Shown here one piece after another: positions 14,906 through 23,828 of a stretch of DNA of 64,000 bases (its first letter is position 1; each line of letters starts with the position of its first letter). A program made the position numbers and the translations under genes. The DNA comes from JAUWOY01 sp034431315 (GTDB lineage Bacteria; Chloroflexota; Anaerolineae; VGOG01). The notes beneath the pieces are model-generated. The model was not told the origin of the DNA. It did not search any database and saw only the letters and a list, made by a program, of their open reading frames with translations. The stretch lies in contig DAOUDK010000004.1 of assembly GCA_034431315.1 (NCBI GenBank), positions 29,773-93,772 on the forward strand, read 5' to 3'.

Positions 14906-15487
14906 TCAGCTACCTCTTATCATCTCGACCACGAAATCATGGGCGATGGCCCGAAACTCCCCCCAGTCCCGCCAGTCTTCCTCCACAGCTCGCAAGCTAT
15001 CAGCTACCGCCGCCAACTCCGCCACCGACACCTGGCGGAATGATAGGATGCGCTCTTCCTCATCCTGAGGTATTAGCTCTCCCTCTCCTCCCCTCACCAG
15101 GAAGATATAAGAGACGAAGGGTAGCGTCTTTTCTTCGCAGCGAATCTCGTATTCGAGGAGGCCCAGGAGGCGTTCCACTTCTATCTCCAGCCCCATCTCC
15201 TCTCGAACTTCTCGATGCAGCGCGCTCAAGACGCTCTCCCCCCAACTCACCCCGCCGCTGGGCAGGCGATAGACGTCTGGGGGATAGATGGCCTTGGTGT
15301 GCAGGATCAGCCCGCCGGGTCGTTTGACGACGAATATCACTTCGCCGCGTCTGTCGGCCAACGCTCTTCGCCAGTACTCGCAACGTTCCCCACGCCGCTC
15401 CAGAGAATAGCTGCGTCGTTCGATGGGGCCGTATCGTCTGGCCAGCTCCTCAATCTCTTGTGGATTGATCAGGTTTTCGATGTCCAT
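14906..15487 (-). CDS. Nudix hydrolase
   Basis: The 193-residue protein carries the Nudix box GGVSWGESVLSALHREVREE followed by MGL, matching G-x5-E-x7-REVxEExGL with all metal-binding glutamates. An N-terminal segment (EELARRYGPIERRSYSLERRG) precedes the beta-strand FVVKRPGGLILHTKAIYP. Such enzymes cleave nucleoside diphosphates linked to another moiety; the substrate cannot be read here. It is followed at once by the HEATH-motif gene. The start ATG has only a weak GGAG upstream. Confidence 0.88.
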   Translation of the reverse strand: MDIENLINPQEIEELARRYGPIERRSYSLERRGERCEYWRRALADRRGEVIFVVKRPGGLILHTKAIYPPDVYRLPSGGVSWGESVLSALHREVREEMGLEIEVERLLGLLEYEIRCEEKTLPFVSYIFLVRGGEGELIPQDEEERILSFRQVSVAELAAVADSLRAVEEDWRDWGEFRAIAHDFVVEMIRGS

Positions 15488-15503
15488 TCTACTGCCTTGC
15501 TCC

Positions 15504-15560
15504 CGTCGGATCGCCAGATCCGACGGCCTGGCAGCGGGATCTGGCGATCTCGCCGGAGCA
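15504..15560. repeat. GATC-centred palindrome pair
   Basis: CGTCGGATC and GATCCGACG (15504-15525) form a hairpin, followed by GGGATCTGGCGATCTC. The layout resembles the two-hairpin repeats at 23683-23755, 57411-57480 and 61358-61410. Confidence 0.6.
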
Positions 15561-15585
15561 GAGGATCTTCCACAGATGCGCCTCG

Positions 15586-17970
15586 TTAGCGTTGACTGAG
15601 CACCATCACAAAATGGGCCACTGCTTGGCCGGCTTCTTCCAACAGCTTGGAATCCAGGTGATCTAGCGTGTCGGCGGGTGTGCCGGAGAGGTCGTCTCCC
15701 GGCCGAGTGACCGCCAGGGCCTGGTAGGACTTGTGGGCCGACGGCTCACTCAAACTCAGGCGGCTGCTGCTGGAGATAAAGAAGAATCGCCATTCGTCCA
15801 GCTTCTCTGTGCGCACCCCGAAACGCCGTGCGCCCTGGTCGAAGGCGCGGGCCAAGCCGGACCCTGCTTCCAACCTGGCCAGGCGCGGTTCGCCCGCTCC
15901 CAGCCCGTGGAGGATCACTGCCGTCCAGACGTCTGACCGTTCGGTCGGCAGGGCGGGAGAGTTGACGAACTGACTTCCTCCCCCTTCGTCAAAAGCCGCA
16001 AAGACCACCGTCCGCTTGGGCACCAACTCCAGGTCGTGCAGCAGCCGGGCCGTCTCCAGCATCACGGAGACCCCACTGGCGTTCTCATCCGCGCCGGGGT
16101 AGATCACCCCATCTTGCGGAGGCGGCCCGGTGTAGGTAGCGGCCACAAGGATACGCTCTCCCCGACTTTCCATGTCCAGACCGGGGATGTAGCCGACGAC
16201 ATTGAGCGCCGGTACCTCCTCGTAGACCAGGCCATACGTCAGCCGCACCCGCAGACCGGTGGGCAGCATAATCTGCTCCCCCGTCTTCATCGCCGCCTGG
16301 AGTTCCTCCAGATCCACCCCTGCCTGCGCCAGCAGTTGGCGGGCGGCGGATTCGCCGATGAGGAGGTTGGGGAAGGGGGGCAACTGGGTTACGCTCAAGT
16401 AGCTGTCGTGGTCGAAGGGGGGAGGCCGATCGTTGCGCGCCAGTCGGTCATCTGGGACCAGTCGCAGCACCGCCGCATAGAGTGAGTGCATACCACTAAC
16501 GCTTATAGGAATGTATGGCAGGTCTTCCTCCGGGTCGAGCAGCAATATAACACCCCCTCCGAATATCACGTCACGGTCTATGTTCCCCTGCACCCTCAGT
16601 TCCGCCTCCGTGATTCCCTCTGCGTGGAAGGCCTGCCAGGGGTCGAGGGAGATGCCGCCGGTAAGCCGCAGTTGCGGTTCCCCGCCCACGTCCAGCACTT
16701 CCAGGGTCGGCGCGGCGGTGACCCGACCACGGATGGCAGTGTAGGTCTGGAAATAGCTATTATCGGTCGTGCCGGGGCTCAATCCCGGCATGGTGGTCAA
16801 TCCCGCCTGCTCGAACTGGGAGACGATATAGTCAGCAGCCCTGGCTGCACCAGTCCCGCCGGTGGGCCGCCCCTCCAACTCAGGTTGGGTGAGGTAGGCG
16901 ATGTCGTCCCAGGCCCGGTCCACGTCGAACTGGCCGGCCAGTTGGGCGAACTGGGCTTCGATGCCGGCGTTTTGCAGGAGAGCGCGAGCGCCCAGGAGGA
17001 GCAGCGCGACTACCATGAGAAAGCGGATCACCGACCAGCCGCTGGGGTGGAACCGCCCCCGCTCAATGAACCGCTGCAGGCCATAACCGAACAGGTTGAA
17101 GCCCAGGATGGCGACGAAGAAGGCCAGGGCCGGGGCCATGGGAAACCAGGGGTACGAGCGGAACCAACGCCAGGAGGAGCCCAGCATCGCCCCCCAGTCG
17201 GGCACATCGAAGTAGTGCAGTACCTCCCACGTCGCCTCGTCGAAGACGGTGCGCCCACCGCCGATGAAGATGTGGACGAAGCCCAGTTCCCCCAGCAGGA
17301 GCAGCGCGGCCCCCATCTCCAGCGCCGCCAGTGCCAGGAGGGTCGGCAGGAGGTTGGGCAGGACGTGGCGGCTGAGGATGCTGGCTGAGTTGAGCCCCAC
17401 TGCCCGCGCGGCCATGATGTAGAGTTTGTTGCGGATGGTCAGGACGTGGCCTCGCACGATCTGGGCGACCTCCCCCCAGCCGACCAGCGAGAGGGCCACG
17501 ATGAAGGCAGCCTGCCCCCGACGGACGCCGATGGCGGAGACCACCAGCATGGCCAGGATCAGGCCTGGGATGGCTGCCAGGAGCTCGGTGACGGCGGCTA
17601 CGGCTCGATCAAAGAGGCTGCCCGGCCACCAGCCAGCGAAGGCGCCGAGCACCAGCCCCAGCAGCAGCCGCACGACGGTGGCCACGAAGGCCATGACCAG
17701 GGTAACTCTGGCTCCGTAGAGGAGAAGGGAAAGCTGACACCGCCCCTGGTCGTCCGTCCCCAACGGGTAGAGGTCGCTGGGAGGGAAGGGTGCTTTGTGC
17801 AGTTCCCCATCAATCCACTGCAAGCGCTCCACCAGGTAGGGGTTGTGGGGAGCCAACTCCGGCCCCAGAACGGCTACCAGGACGAGGAGGATGACTAACA
17901 CGGTGCCCACGACAAAGTAGTAGTCCCGCACTGCCCGGCCCAGCCGCTGCCAGAAGGTTATGGGTTTCAT
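15586..17970 (-). CDS. ABC permease (OppC-like) fused to degenerate M28 peptidase-like domain
   Basis: Residues 1 to about 310 are a DppC/OppC-type permease: TM1 at about 20-40, LYPLGTDDQGR, and the EAA loop ARAVGLNSASILSRHVLPN that docks on an ATPase. A seventh hydrophobic segment at about 315-335 should place the rest outside the membrane. Residues about 345-794 resemble M28 peptidases (YPGADENASGVSVMLETARLL, FAAFDEGGGSQF), but the first metal motif is VAATYTG where active enzymes have AHxD, and the usual GEE is DEG. The domain therefore probably binds rather than cleaves peptides. The start overlaps the stop of the partner permease (ATGA). No ATPase or SBP accompanies this pair. Confidence 0.87.
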   Translation of the reverse strand: MKPITFWQRLGRAVRDYYFVVGTVLVILLVLVAVLGPELAPHNPYLVERLQWIDGELHKAPFPPSDLYPLGTDDQGRCQLSLLLYGARVTLVMAFVATVVRLLLGLVLGAFAGWWPGSLFDRAVAAVTELLAAIPGLILAMLVVSAIGVRRGQAAFIVALSLVGWGEVAQIVRGHVLTIRNKLYIMAARAVGLNSASILSRHVLPNLLPTLLALAALEMGAALLLLGELGFVHIFIGGGRTVFDEATWEVLHYFDVPDWGAMLGSSWRWFRSYPWFPMAPALAFFVAILGFNLFGYGLQRFIERGRFHPSGWSVIRFLMVVALLLLGARALLQNAGIEAQFAQLAGQFDVDRAWDDIAYLTQPELEGRPTGGTGAARAADYIVSQFEQAGLTTMPGLSPGTTDNSYFQTYTAIRGRVTAAPTLEVLDVGGEPQLRLTGGISLDPWQAFHAEGITEAELRVQGNIDRDVIFGGGVILLLDPEEDLPYIPISVSGMHSLYAAVLRLVPDDRLARNDRPPPFDHDSYLSVTQLPPFPNLLIGESAARQLLAQAGVDLEELQAAMKTGEQIMLPTGLRVRLTYGLVYEEVPALNVVGYIPGLDMESRGERILVAATYTGPPPQDGVIYPGADENASGVSVMLETARLLHDLELVPKRTVVFAAFDEGGGSQFVNSPALPTERSDVWTAVILHGLGAGEPRLARLEAGSGLARAFDQGARRFGVRTEKLDEWRFFFISSSSRLSLSEPSAHKSYQALAVTRPGDDLSGTPADTLDHLDSKLLEEAGQAVAHFVMVLSQR

Positions 17971-18884
17971 ACTGCACCCACCTCCGAGGCTCGCAGCCGG
18001 GGATCCACCAGCGGATAGAGGATCTCCAGCAACAGGTTAACCAGGACGAAGAGAAGGATGAGGGGCAGGGTCATGCCGATCACTGCGGTAGTATCTTGGG
18101 TCTCAATGCTCTTCAGGAGACGCAGGCCGATCCCTGGCCAATTGAAAATGTATTCGACGATAGGGAGGGCAGCCAGGCTGAAGCGAAGGGAGACCCCCAC
18201 AGTGGTCAGGATGGGCACCCCCGCGTTGCGCAGCACGTGTCGCAGGAGGATCAGGCGGGGAATCAGTCCTTTGGCGGTGGCGGTGCGGATGTAGTCGGAC
18301 TCCAAAATCTCCACCAGGGCGTTGTAACTGAGGCGTGTCACGGCAGCGGCGGGGCGGGCCGCCAGCACCAGGCTGGGCAGGAGCAAGTGCAGGTCCCACC
18401 CAAAGCCGGAGATGGGGATAATGTGCCTGCTGGTGGTCTGGTACAGCCAGACGCCGAGCCAGATCAGCAGCATGGCGGCGAAGAAACTGGGAGTAGAGGT
18501 GCCCAGCACTGAGACGAAGAGCAGCAGCTCGGAGAAACGCCTGGCTCGCCGGAAGGCAGCGGCAATCCCCAGGCTGAGGCCCACCAGCGCCGCCAGCGTC
18601 AGCGCGAAGGCCAACAGACCCAGGGACTTTGGTAGAGCGCGGCCCAGATCAGTGGTTACAGGCGTGCTGGCGATGGCGCGGCGGCCGGACGCGATGACTC
18701 CCAGGTCACCACGGGCCAGGCTCTTCAGGTAATCAGCAGTGAACCCTGCGGCGGAAGGGACGGCTGATGGCAACGCTTGCAGGTTCCCCTCCTGCCCCAG
18801 GTTTATGGCCAGTGCTACCAGGAAGACCAGAGCGATCAAGAGTATGGGTATAGAAAGGAGCCGTCCGGCGAAGCGCAAAGGCAT
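17967..18884 (-). CDS. ABC permease, OppB/DppB-like
   Basis: This 305-residue integral membrane protein has TM segments near 8-28, 88-110, 120-145, 165-185, 230-250 and 265-290, and the EAA motif ATAKGLIPRLILLRHVLRNAG near residue 205. It starts at ATG 18884 behind AAGGAGG. Most OppB proteins have a longer conserved N-terminal loop; here the region between TM1 and TM2 is shortened (LQALPSAVPSAAGFTADYLKSLARGDLG). It is coupled by ATGA to the permease-M28 fusion, so the two should form one heteromeric pore. Confidence 0.9.
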   Translation of the reverse strand: MPLRFAGRLLSIPILLIALVFLVALAINLGQEGNLQALPSAVPSAAGFTADYLKSLARGDLGVIASGRRAIASTPVTTDLGRALPKSLGLLAFALTLAALVGLSLGIAAAFRRARRFSELLLFVSVLGTSTPSFFAAMLLIWLGVWLYQTTSRHIIPISGFGWDLHLLLPSLVLAARPAAAVTRLSYNALVEILESDYIRTATAKGLIPRLILLRHVLRNAGVPILTTVGVSLRFSLAALPIVEYIFNWPGIGLRLLKSIETQDTTAVIGMTLPLILLFVLVNLLLEILYPLVDPRLRASEVGAV

Positions 18885-18907
18885 ATTAACTCCTCCTTAA
18901 GTAGTGA

Positions 18908-19001
18908 GGGTCTTTGGGAATTGGCGTGAATAGCAGGCCGGAATCCCCAACTTGTTGGGGTTTGTCGCGCCGCCCCCCCCTCAACAAGTTGGGGACTCCA
19001 A
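18908..19001. repeat. CCCCAACTTGTTGGGG repeat, copy 2
   Basis: GGGTCTTTGGGAATTGGCG, then TCCCCAACTTGTTGGGG and CAACAAGTTGGGGACTCC, match 11794-11885 along the whole length. It occupies the intergenic gap between the small lipoprotein and the permease pair. Confidence 0.88.
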
Positions 19002-19009
19002 GGCGTACT

Positions 19010-19543
19010 TCATTCCCTGGTTACGGTCCCCTCACTCCATTGGCTGACGAATTCCTGATCGGAGATGGAGCCGCTGGCCCATGCCTCCAGGCTGGCCCAG
19101 TCAATGACGATCACTCTGAGCCCTACTTCGCCCTCTCCGCCAGGCATAACAGCCAGGCGCATTCCGCCGGTGATGGGAGGCTGCACCCTGGCCATGGCCC
19201 GGGCCGCAGCCAGGGCGATAAGTGTTGTCTGGGCCTGAAATACGCTGCCGTCAACGTCGTAGGAGCTTGAGTAGCGAATGGACGCCGACCGTGGCTCCCC
19301 CCTTACGGTGATCCTCAACGTATCGGGGACTACTCCGCGAGCAGTTGCCTCCTCTTTAATCAGCGCTATGGCCTCGGCGTCTGTCAGAGGGCCGGGGCTA
19401 AGAGTAGGCGTCCGGGTGGGGGCAGACGTTGGAGTGATGGTCGGAGGCGGGGCGCTCGTGGGGGGCGGCGAGGGGGCCTGGCAGCCCATGCCCAGCCAGC
19501 CAAGGAGGCAGAAAACGACGCCGACGGCAGCAATGTGCTTCAT
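19010..19543 (-). CDS. Small lipoprotein
   Basis: From ATG 19543 the 177-residue product has a signal peptide with lipobox LGMGC (Cys21), a Pro/Thr/Ser-rich spacer (about residues 24-50) and a compact globular domain of about 125 residues with the strands SASIRYSSSY, LRVIVIDW and QSEGT-like end. An in-frame upstream start at 19594 would place residues before the signal and is rejected. No domain is recognised. It follows the large lipoprotein at 21393 and precedes the orphan permease pair, so it may be a sensor or binding lipoprotein of that system. The ribosome binding site is weak. Confidence 0.7.
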   Translation of the reverse strand: MKHIAAVGVVFCLLGWLGMGCQAPSPPPTSAPPPTITPTSAPTRTPTLSPGPLTDAEAIALIKEEATARGVVPDTLRITVRGEPRSASIRYSSSYDVDGSVFQAQTTLIALAAARAMARVQPPITGGMRLAVMPGGEGEVGLRVIVIDWASLEAWASGSISDQEFVSQWSEGTVTRE

Positions 19544-19608
19544 AAATCCGTGCCTGTTTTGAGTTTCGCGTTGCAATTTGACTCGCAACCCCAAGCTCGA
19601 AACGCGAA

Positions 19609-21393
19609 TTACCCCATGACAGGAGCCACGTAGATGATCAGGGTTAGGAGCGAGTCAACAGCGGCGTAGATGAAGTAGGCGACGAAGATGGATTGGCTGC
19701 GTGCGCGTTTCAGGTAGGCCCACGCCGCCCCCGCAGACAGGGCAGCCAGAAGCACTGGAACGATCCACCGCCCCAGGACAAGGCCCAGTAAGGGAGATAA
19801 CATAGAGACTAACGGAGACCGGCTCAACAGATCGGAGAGGAGGAAGATCTTGATTCCCAGTTGCAGGATCATGGCCACACCGAGGGCCCTGCGGCCGTGG
19901 GGGTCCGAGATCTCGGACTCCCGGGTAGTCAAAGCGAAAAGGATAAGCCATCCGAAGGGAATGATTACCCAATTCAAAACGATAGGTACAAAGAAGATAG
20001 CGGTGAAAAAGCTCATGACCGCGCCGAGGATTTTATCCACGACCTCGTAAGTGGTAACACGGTTGAGCGTCTCTTTGGCCTGGGATGAGGTGCTGGCATA
20101 GACAACGTGGTAGCTCTGGAAACCGGCTGTGTCAAGCCATACCAGGTGAAGATTCCCCTGGCCGTCAATGGCCACGCTGGGCTGCACCGAAGCGCCACGG
20201 CTCTCATTGACGATTTCTTGCCCTTCGACCTGCTCTGCCCCCACGTCAATGGCCGCGATTTGGAGCGTCTCCAGGTTGCCTGGGCCGGCAACCTGGGTGA
20301 AGCAGACCAACACCTGGTATGCTGGCTGGCCCTCCAGGAATTGTGGCTGGCCTGTCAGGCTCGGGTCAACGCCCCGAACGTGAACTGCCTCACTCGTCAC
20401 CTTAGGGGGCGAATAGTCGAACGTTGCCGTGCCTTCGGGCCGGCTCAAGGCGGGCTGGGGGAAAGCCTGGTAGAAAGTGAAATCTATGACCTCGCCCCGT
20501 TCGCGCACCTCCAGTACCCAGGCCAGGTAGACCGAACTCTCGTCCAGTCCCAGCCACGGCCCGTCGAACGCGGCGCCTGCCGTCGGTCTGCCAAGCAAGC
20601 TCATCTGGATCAGGGGTTCGGTCGCCAAGATGTCTGGCCCCAGCGCCCGGCGCTGGGGATCGTAGACAGCGTAGTGGAAGTCGGGCTCGTCCGGCTCCAA
20701 CTCTACTCTCCAGGCCAGGTGCACGAAACCCTGGCGGTCTATCTGGGCCGACGGTAGTAGACCGTCGGGGATCAGCATTTCTGCCGGGACAACGATCGTT
20801 CCCGACCAGTCCAGCGCAGCATGGTAGCAGCCGGGGCGGATGTAAACGTTATCAGACCAAAAGAGCTCTATGGTCTGGCCAGCAGGATTGAGCACCATCG
20901 AACTGTGAGACACCCGCCGTTCGGGCGGCGAGAGAACGGTTGCTTCTTGGAGCACCTCGCCATCGGCCGACAGACGGGCGTAAAAGAGCTGCGTGCTTCG
21001 CTCCTGCCTGTCCAGCCAGGTAAGGTGCAGTTGGCCTGTGGTGTCCATTAGAAGTTGAGGCTTCATGGGGGAGTTGATGCGCAGGTCGAGGGGGGCCTGG
21101 ACGATCACCTCAGCCCGCTCGTTCAAGCGGGCAAAGTGCAGCTCATGCTCAGGCCCGACCCACACCATGAAGTTATTCCCTGCCTCGTCCACCTGCAAGG
21201 CCACCTGGTTGTTCAGGATGGCTGTGCCCAGCAGCTTTCCGTTGCTCCACTGGTCCGAAGCGCGCGGCGTAGTAGTAGGGGTCAGCCCGCAGCCCGTGGC
21301 CACCAGAGCCAGCAGGATCAGCGCCACCGCCGAGGCCAGGGGCAGTCGAAACCAGGTATTTCTACCTCGCGCCATTTGTCTCACTGTCGCCAC
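19609..21393 (-). CDS. Lipoprotein with beta-propeller ectodomain and C-terminal membrane region
   Basis: A GTG start at 21393, six bases after GGAGGT, opens a lipoprotein signal with lipobox VATGC (Cys35). Residues about 50-450 contain repeated strands of the type DxxGxxHLxWLD (MDTTGQLHLTWLD, DRQGFVHLAWRV, DGQGNLHLVWLD), spaced as in a beta-propeller. Residues about 460-590 hold four or five hydrophobic segments. A protein anchored by lipid and also by a membrane bundle is unusual. It begins the presumed four-gene set ending in the permease-M28 fusion, and may act as its receptor in place of a normal SBP; this is inference. Confidence 0.72.
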   Translation of the reverse strand: MATVRQMARGRNTWFRLPLASAVALILLALVATGCGLTPTTTPRASDQWSNGKLLGTAILNNQVALQVDEAGNNFMVWVGPEHELHFARLNERAEVIVQAPLDLRINSPMKPQLLMDTTGQLHLTWLDRQERSTQLFYARLSADGEVLQEATVLSPPERRVSHSSMVLNPAGQTIELFWSDNVYIRPGCYHAALDWSGTIVVPAEMLIPDGLLPSAQIDRQGFVHLAWRVELEPDEPDFHYAVYDPQRRALGPDILATEPLIQMSLLGRPTAGAAFDGPWLGLDESSVYLAWVLEVRERGEVIDFTFYQAFPQPALSRPEGTATFDYSPPKVTSEAVHVRGVDPSLTGQPQFLEGQPAYQVLVCFTQVAGPGNLETLQIAAIDVGAEQVEGQEIVNESRGASVQPSVAIDGQGNLHLVWLDTAGFQSYHVVYASTSSQAKETLNRVTTYEVVDKILGAVMSFFTAIFFVPIVLNWVIIPFGWLILFALTTRESEISDPHGRRALGVAMILQLGIKIFLLSDLLSRSPLVSMLSPLLGLVLGRWIVPVLLAALSAGAAWAYLKRARSQSIFVAYFIYAAVDSLLTLIIYVAPVMG

Positions 21394-21412
21394 AATCCTA
21401 CCTCCATTTATG

Positions 21413-21444
21413 CACAGGCGGAGAACGTAGTTCCCCGCCTGTGA
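21413..21444. repeat. Inverted repeat CACAGGCGG / CCGCCTGTG
   Basis: The arms flank a 12-base loop in the short gap between an OppC-like gene and the lipoprotein start. No T-run follows on either strand, so it may be a processing or weak termination hairpin for the minus-strand permease transcript. Confidence 0.55.
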
Positions 21445-21480
21445 AAAAGTATTATCGAGACTTCGAGCCCTACACGCTGC

Positions 21481-22476
21481 CTACGTGGTGCCCCGCATCT
21501 GCGGATCCAGCGCGTCGCGCAGGCCATCGCCCAGGAAGTTGAAAGTCAGCATTACCAGGGAGAGCGTCACTGCTGGGAAGACGAGCAGATGTGGGTTGGC
21601 CCTGATGGCTCGCCAGCCGTCGTTGATCATCTGGCCCCAACTGGGGAAGGGAGGCGGCACGCCCAGGCCGATGAAGCTCAGGATGGCCTCGTACATGATC
21701 AGCCCTGGCATGTTCAAAGTAAGGGTCACGATGATGGGTCCCAAACTATTGGGCAACATATGGCGGGCGATAATGGACACATCTCTGGCCCCGATCATGC
21801 GCGCTGCCTCTACGAATTCCTTCTCCCGAAGGGAGAGGAACTGTCCACGCACCAGGCGCGACATGCCCATCCAGCTCACCAGCCCAATGCCCAGTACCAG
21901 GTTGCGTATAGCCCCGAGGCCGGTCGTGGAACCGAGGATAACCATGATCAGGATGATGAAAAGCAAGGTGGGAAGACCATACAGGATGTCCACGAAGCGC
22001 ATCATCACAGTGTCCACGCGGCCGCCCAGATAGCCCGATATGGATCCATAGATCATGCCGAAGGTCATGATTGTCAGAGAGCAGAAAACGCCTACGGCCA
22101 TAGATATGCGGCCGCCGTATACGATCCGACTGAACACATCGCGTCCATATTTGTCGGTGCCCATGATGTGCGGAAACCCACCCTCCTCTGTACGCTGCAG
22201 GCTGGGGCTGGTCCTGGTGTTGTAGAAATCGGTGTCCTGGTAGTCGTAAGGGGCCAACAGAGGTTGGCTCTCACGGCCCAGGGCCCAGGATATGAAGGCA
22301 TCGTCGGCGAAGATGGCAAATACGATAACGATGATGAGGAAGATGCCACTTACGACGGCCGCTCTGTTGCGCAGCAGCCGCCGCCAGGCATCTCGCCACA
22401 GGCTCTCTGGCGGGCGTGTGAATTCCCATTCCGAAGCCCTTTTTCTACGCTCAGCTATCGCAACTGCTTCACTCAT
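21481..22476 (-). CDS. ABC permease, OppC/DppC-like (set 1)
   Basis: The 331-residue protein starts at ATG 22476 behind AAGGAGA, preferred over TTG/ATG options up to 22500. It has the OppC hallmarks: cytosolic N-terminus, TM1 at about 40-60, the loop ending in MGTDKYGRDVFSRIVYG, the EAA motif AARMIGARDVSIIARHMLPN and the C-terminal LGDGLRDALDPQMR. It should pair with the OppB-like protein upstream at 22622. The set lacks its own ATPases; the OppD/OppF genes at 33.9-35.9 kb have no permeases and could supply energy. Confidence 0.92.
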   Translation of the reverse strand: MSEAVAIAERRKRASEWEFTRPPESLWRDAWRRLLRNRAAVVSGIFLIIVIVFAIFADDAFISWALGRESQPLLAPYDYQDTDFYNTRTSPSLQRTEEGGFPHIMGTDKYGRDVFSRIVYGGRISMAVGVFCSLTIMTFGMIYGSISGYLGGRVDTVMMRFVDILYGLPTLLFIILIMVILGSTTGLGAIRNLVLGIGLVSWMGMSRLVRGQFLSLREKEFVEAARMIGARDVSIIARHMLPNSLGPIIVTLTLNMPGLIMYEAILSFIGLGVPPPFPSWGQMINDGWRAIRANPHLLVFPAVTLSLVMLTFNFLGDGLRDALDPQMRGTT

Positions 22477-22511
22477 AGTGTCTCCTTGAATTAGACTCAA
22501 CCCACCTGTTT

Positions 22512-22589
22512 GTCATTGCGAGCGGAGCGAAGCAATCTCCAAGCGTGCTAGGGGATTGCTTCGGCGCAAACAGCGCGCCTCGCAATGAC
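22512..22589. repeat. GTCATTGCGAG-type palindromic repeat, copy 2
   Basis: GTCATTGCGAG and CTCGCAATGAC are the perfect ends, with GAAGCAATC and GATTGCTTCG inside. It is homologous to 3010-3089 and lies between the two permease genes of set 1. Confidence 0.9.
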
Positions 22590-22621
22590 ACCTGGCGTGA
22601 AATCTAACATTGTCGAGGTAG

Positions 22622-23635
22622 TTAGTCAAAACGTATGCGCGGATCCAGGAAGGCGTAAGAGATGTCCACCAGGATATTCATGAACACCAGCAGCACGGCA
22701 TAGACCAACATGGTGCCCATGATCAGCGTGTAGTCACGGTCGGCTATGCTGGAGACGAAGAAGCGCCCGATGCCGGGTATCGAAAAGACGTGCTCGATGA
22801 TGAAAGAGCCCGTCAACCAGGCGGCCATGAGGGGGCCCAGAACTGTGGTCACAGGGATCAGCGAGTTCTTGAGGGTATGGCCAACGATCACCGCTCGCTC
22901 GCGCAGGCCCTTGGCTCGGGCGGTGCGGACGTAGTCCTGACGGATCACCTCCAACATGCTGGCCCGGGTCAGGCGGGCGATGATGGCCGACCCTCCAGAG
23001 CCCAGAGTGATGGCCGGCAGGATCATGTGGCTGAGCCAGTCACTGAAGTTTTTTGTGCCCCAGCGGGCCAGGGGCAGGGCTGGCAGATCGTGCTGGTTCA
23101 GCCAGAGCATGGACAGCATGAATATCAGCCCCAGCACAAAGTTGGGGATGGATACGCCCACCATGGCGAAGAACATGCCAACGTAGTCAACGATGGTGTT
23201 CTGTTTGAGAGCGGAGATGATGCCCAGAGGAATGCCTATGCCCACCGCTATGAGGGTGGCGAAAATGCCCAACTGGGCCGAGACCGAGACGGCCGATTTC
23301 ACTATTCCGCCATCGAACAGCACGTTGTTGATGGTGCGTCCCCGATATTTGTAGGAGGGACCCAAGTCACCTCCCAGCAGGCCGTGCTTTCCAAAATCTC
23401 GTATGTTACCGGTGTCAACGATGTCGCCTATCATGTAGCGGATGTATTGCTTCCAGGTTGGCTCGTCGAGGTGATAGCGGGCCTCAAAGTTGGCCCGGAT
23501 CTCCGGGGACATCGGCCGGCCCTCGGTGCTAAAGGGCCCCCCCGGCACCAGCTTCATGGCGCTAAAGACGACCACGGTAACCATCAATAAAACGGGCACC
23601 ATCCACATAAACCTTCTGATGATATAGGTAGTCAT
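22622..23635 (-). CDS. ABC permease, OppB/DppB-like (set 1)
   Basis: The 337-residue frame begins at ATG 23635 behind AGGAGA; the upstream in-frame ATG at 23737 reads through a repeat. TM1 is YIIRRFMWMVPVLLMVTVVVF. The periplasmic-type loop has GGPFSTEGRPMSPEIRANFEARYHLDEP and GDLGPSY, and the EAA loop is ARAKGLRERAVIVGHTLKNSLIP. The C-terminal DISYAFLDPRIRFD is a standard OppB end. It lies 190 bp downstream of the SBP gene, with a strong hairpin and a repeat between. Confidence 0.93.
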   Translation of the reverse strand: MTTYIIRRFMWMVPVLLMVTVVVFSAMKLVPGGPFSTEGRPMSPEIRANFEARYHLDEPTWKQYIRYMIGDIVDTGNIRDFGKHGLLGGDLGPSYKYRGRTINNVLFDGGIVKSAVSVSAQLGIFATLIAVGIGIPLGIISALKQNTIVDYVGMFFAMVGVSIPNFVLGLIFMLSMLWLNQHDLPALPLARWGTKNFSDWLSHMILPAITLGSGGSAIIARLTRASMLEVIRQDYVRTARAKGLRERAVIVGHTLKNSLIPVTTVLGPLMAAWLTGSFIIEHVFSIPGIGRFFVSSIADRDYTLIMGTMLVYAVLLVFMNILVDISYAFLDPRIRFD

Positions 23636-23682
23636 GTTTCTCCTTCTCCATTGGCTTCTGGGTGCTGGCAGACTCAGAGGAG

Positions 23683-23755
23683 CCAAAATTGCTCTGAGGG
23701 GATTGCCAAATCCCCGCTTTTGGCCTGGATTTGGCAATCCAGGCCAAGCAAATCT
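23683..23755. repeat. GGATTGCCAAATCC-type double-hairpin repeat, copy 1
   Basis: GGGGATTGCCAAATCCCC and the following GGCCTGGATT...AATCCAGGCC form two hairpins. It is a close match to 57411-57480, which differs by only scattered bases. Confidence 0.85.
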
Positions 23756-23779
23756 GATAAACCAAGAATAATAGCAAAA

Positions 23780-23816
23780 GAGCTATGTAGCTCTCACCCC
23801 GAGAGCTACATAGCTC
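23780..23816. terminator. Perfect 16-bp hairpin between SBP and permease genes
   Basis: GAGCTATGTAGCTCTC and GAGAGCTACATAGCTC flank a 5-base loop, 13 bp after the SBP stop on the minus strand. There is no long T-run, so partial termination or 3-prime-end protection of the SBP message fits better than full termination. Confidence 0.65.
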
Positions 23817-23828
23817 AGGGGTTCTAGC

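Noticed and set aside
14230..15327. Plus-strand 365-codon frame over the HEATH-motif and Nudix genes
   Set aside because: It overlaps two well-supported minus-strand genes and begins in a palindromic repeat; Pro/Arg/Ser-rich translation has no domain.
22790..23590. Plus-strand 266-codon frame opposite the OppB gene of set 1
   Set aside because: Antisense to a clearly assigned permease; composition typical of a shadow frame.
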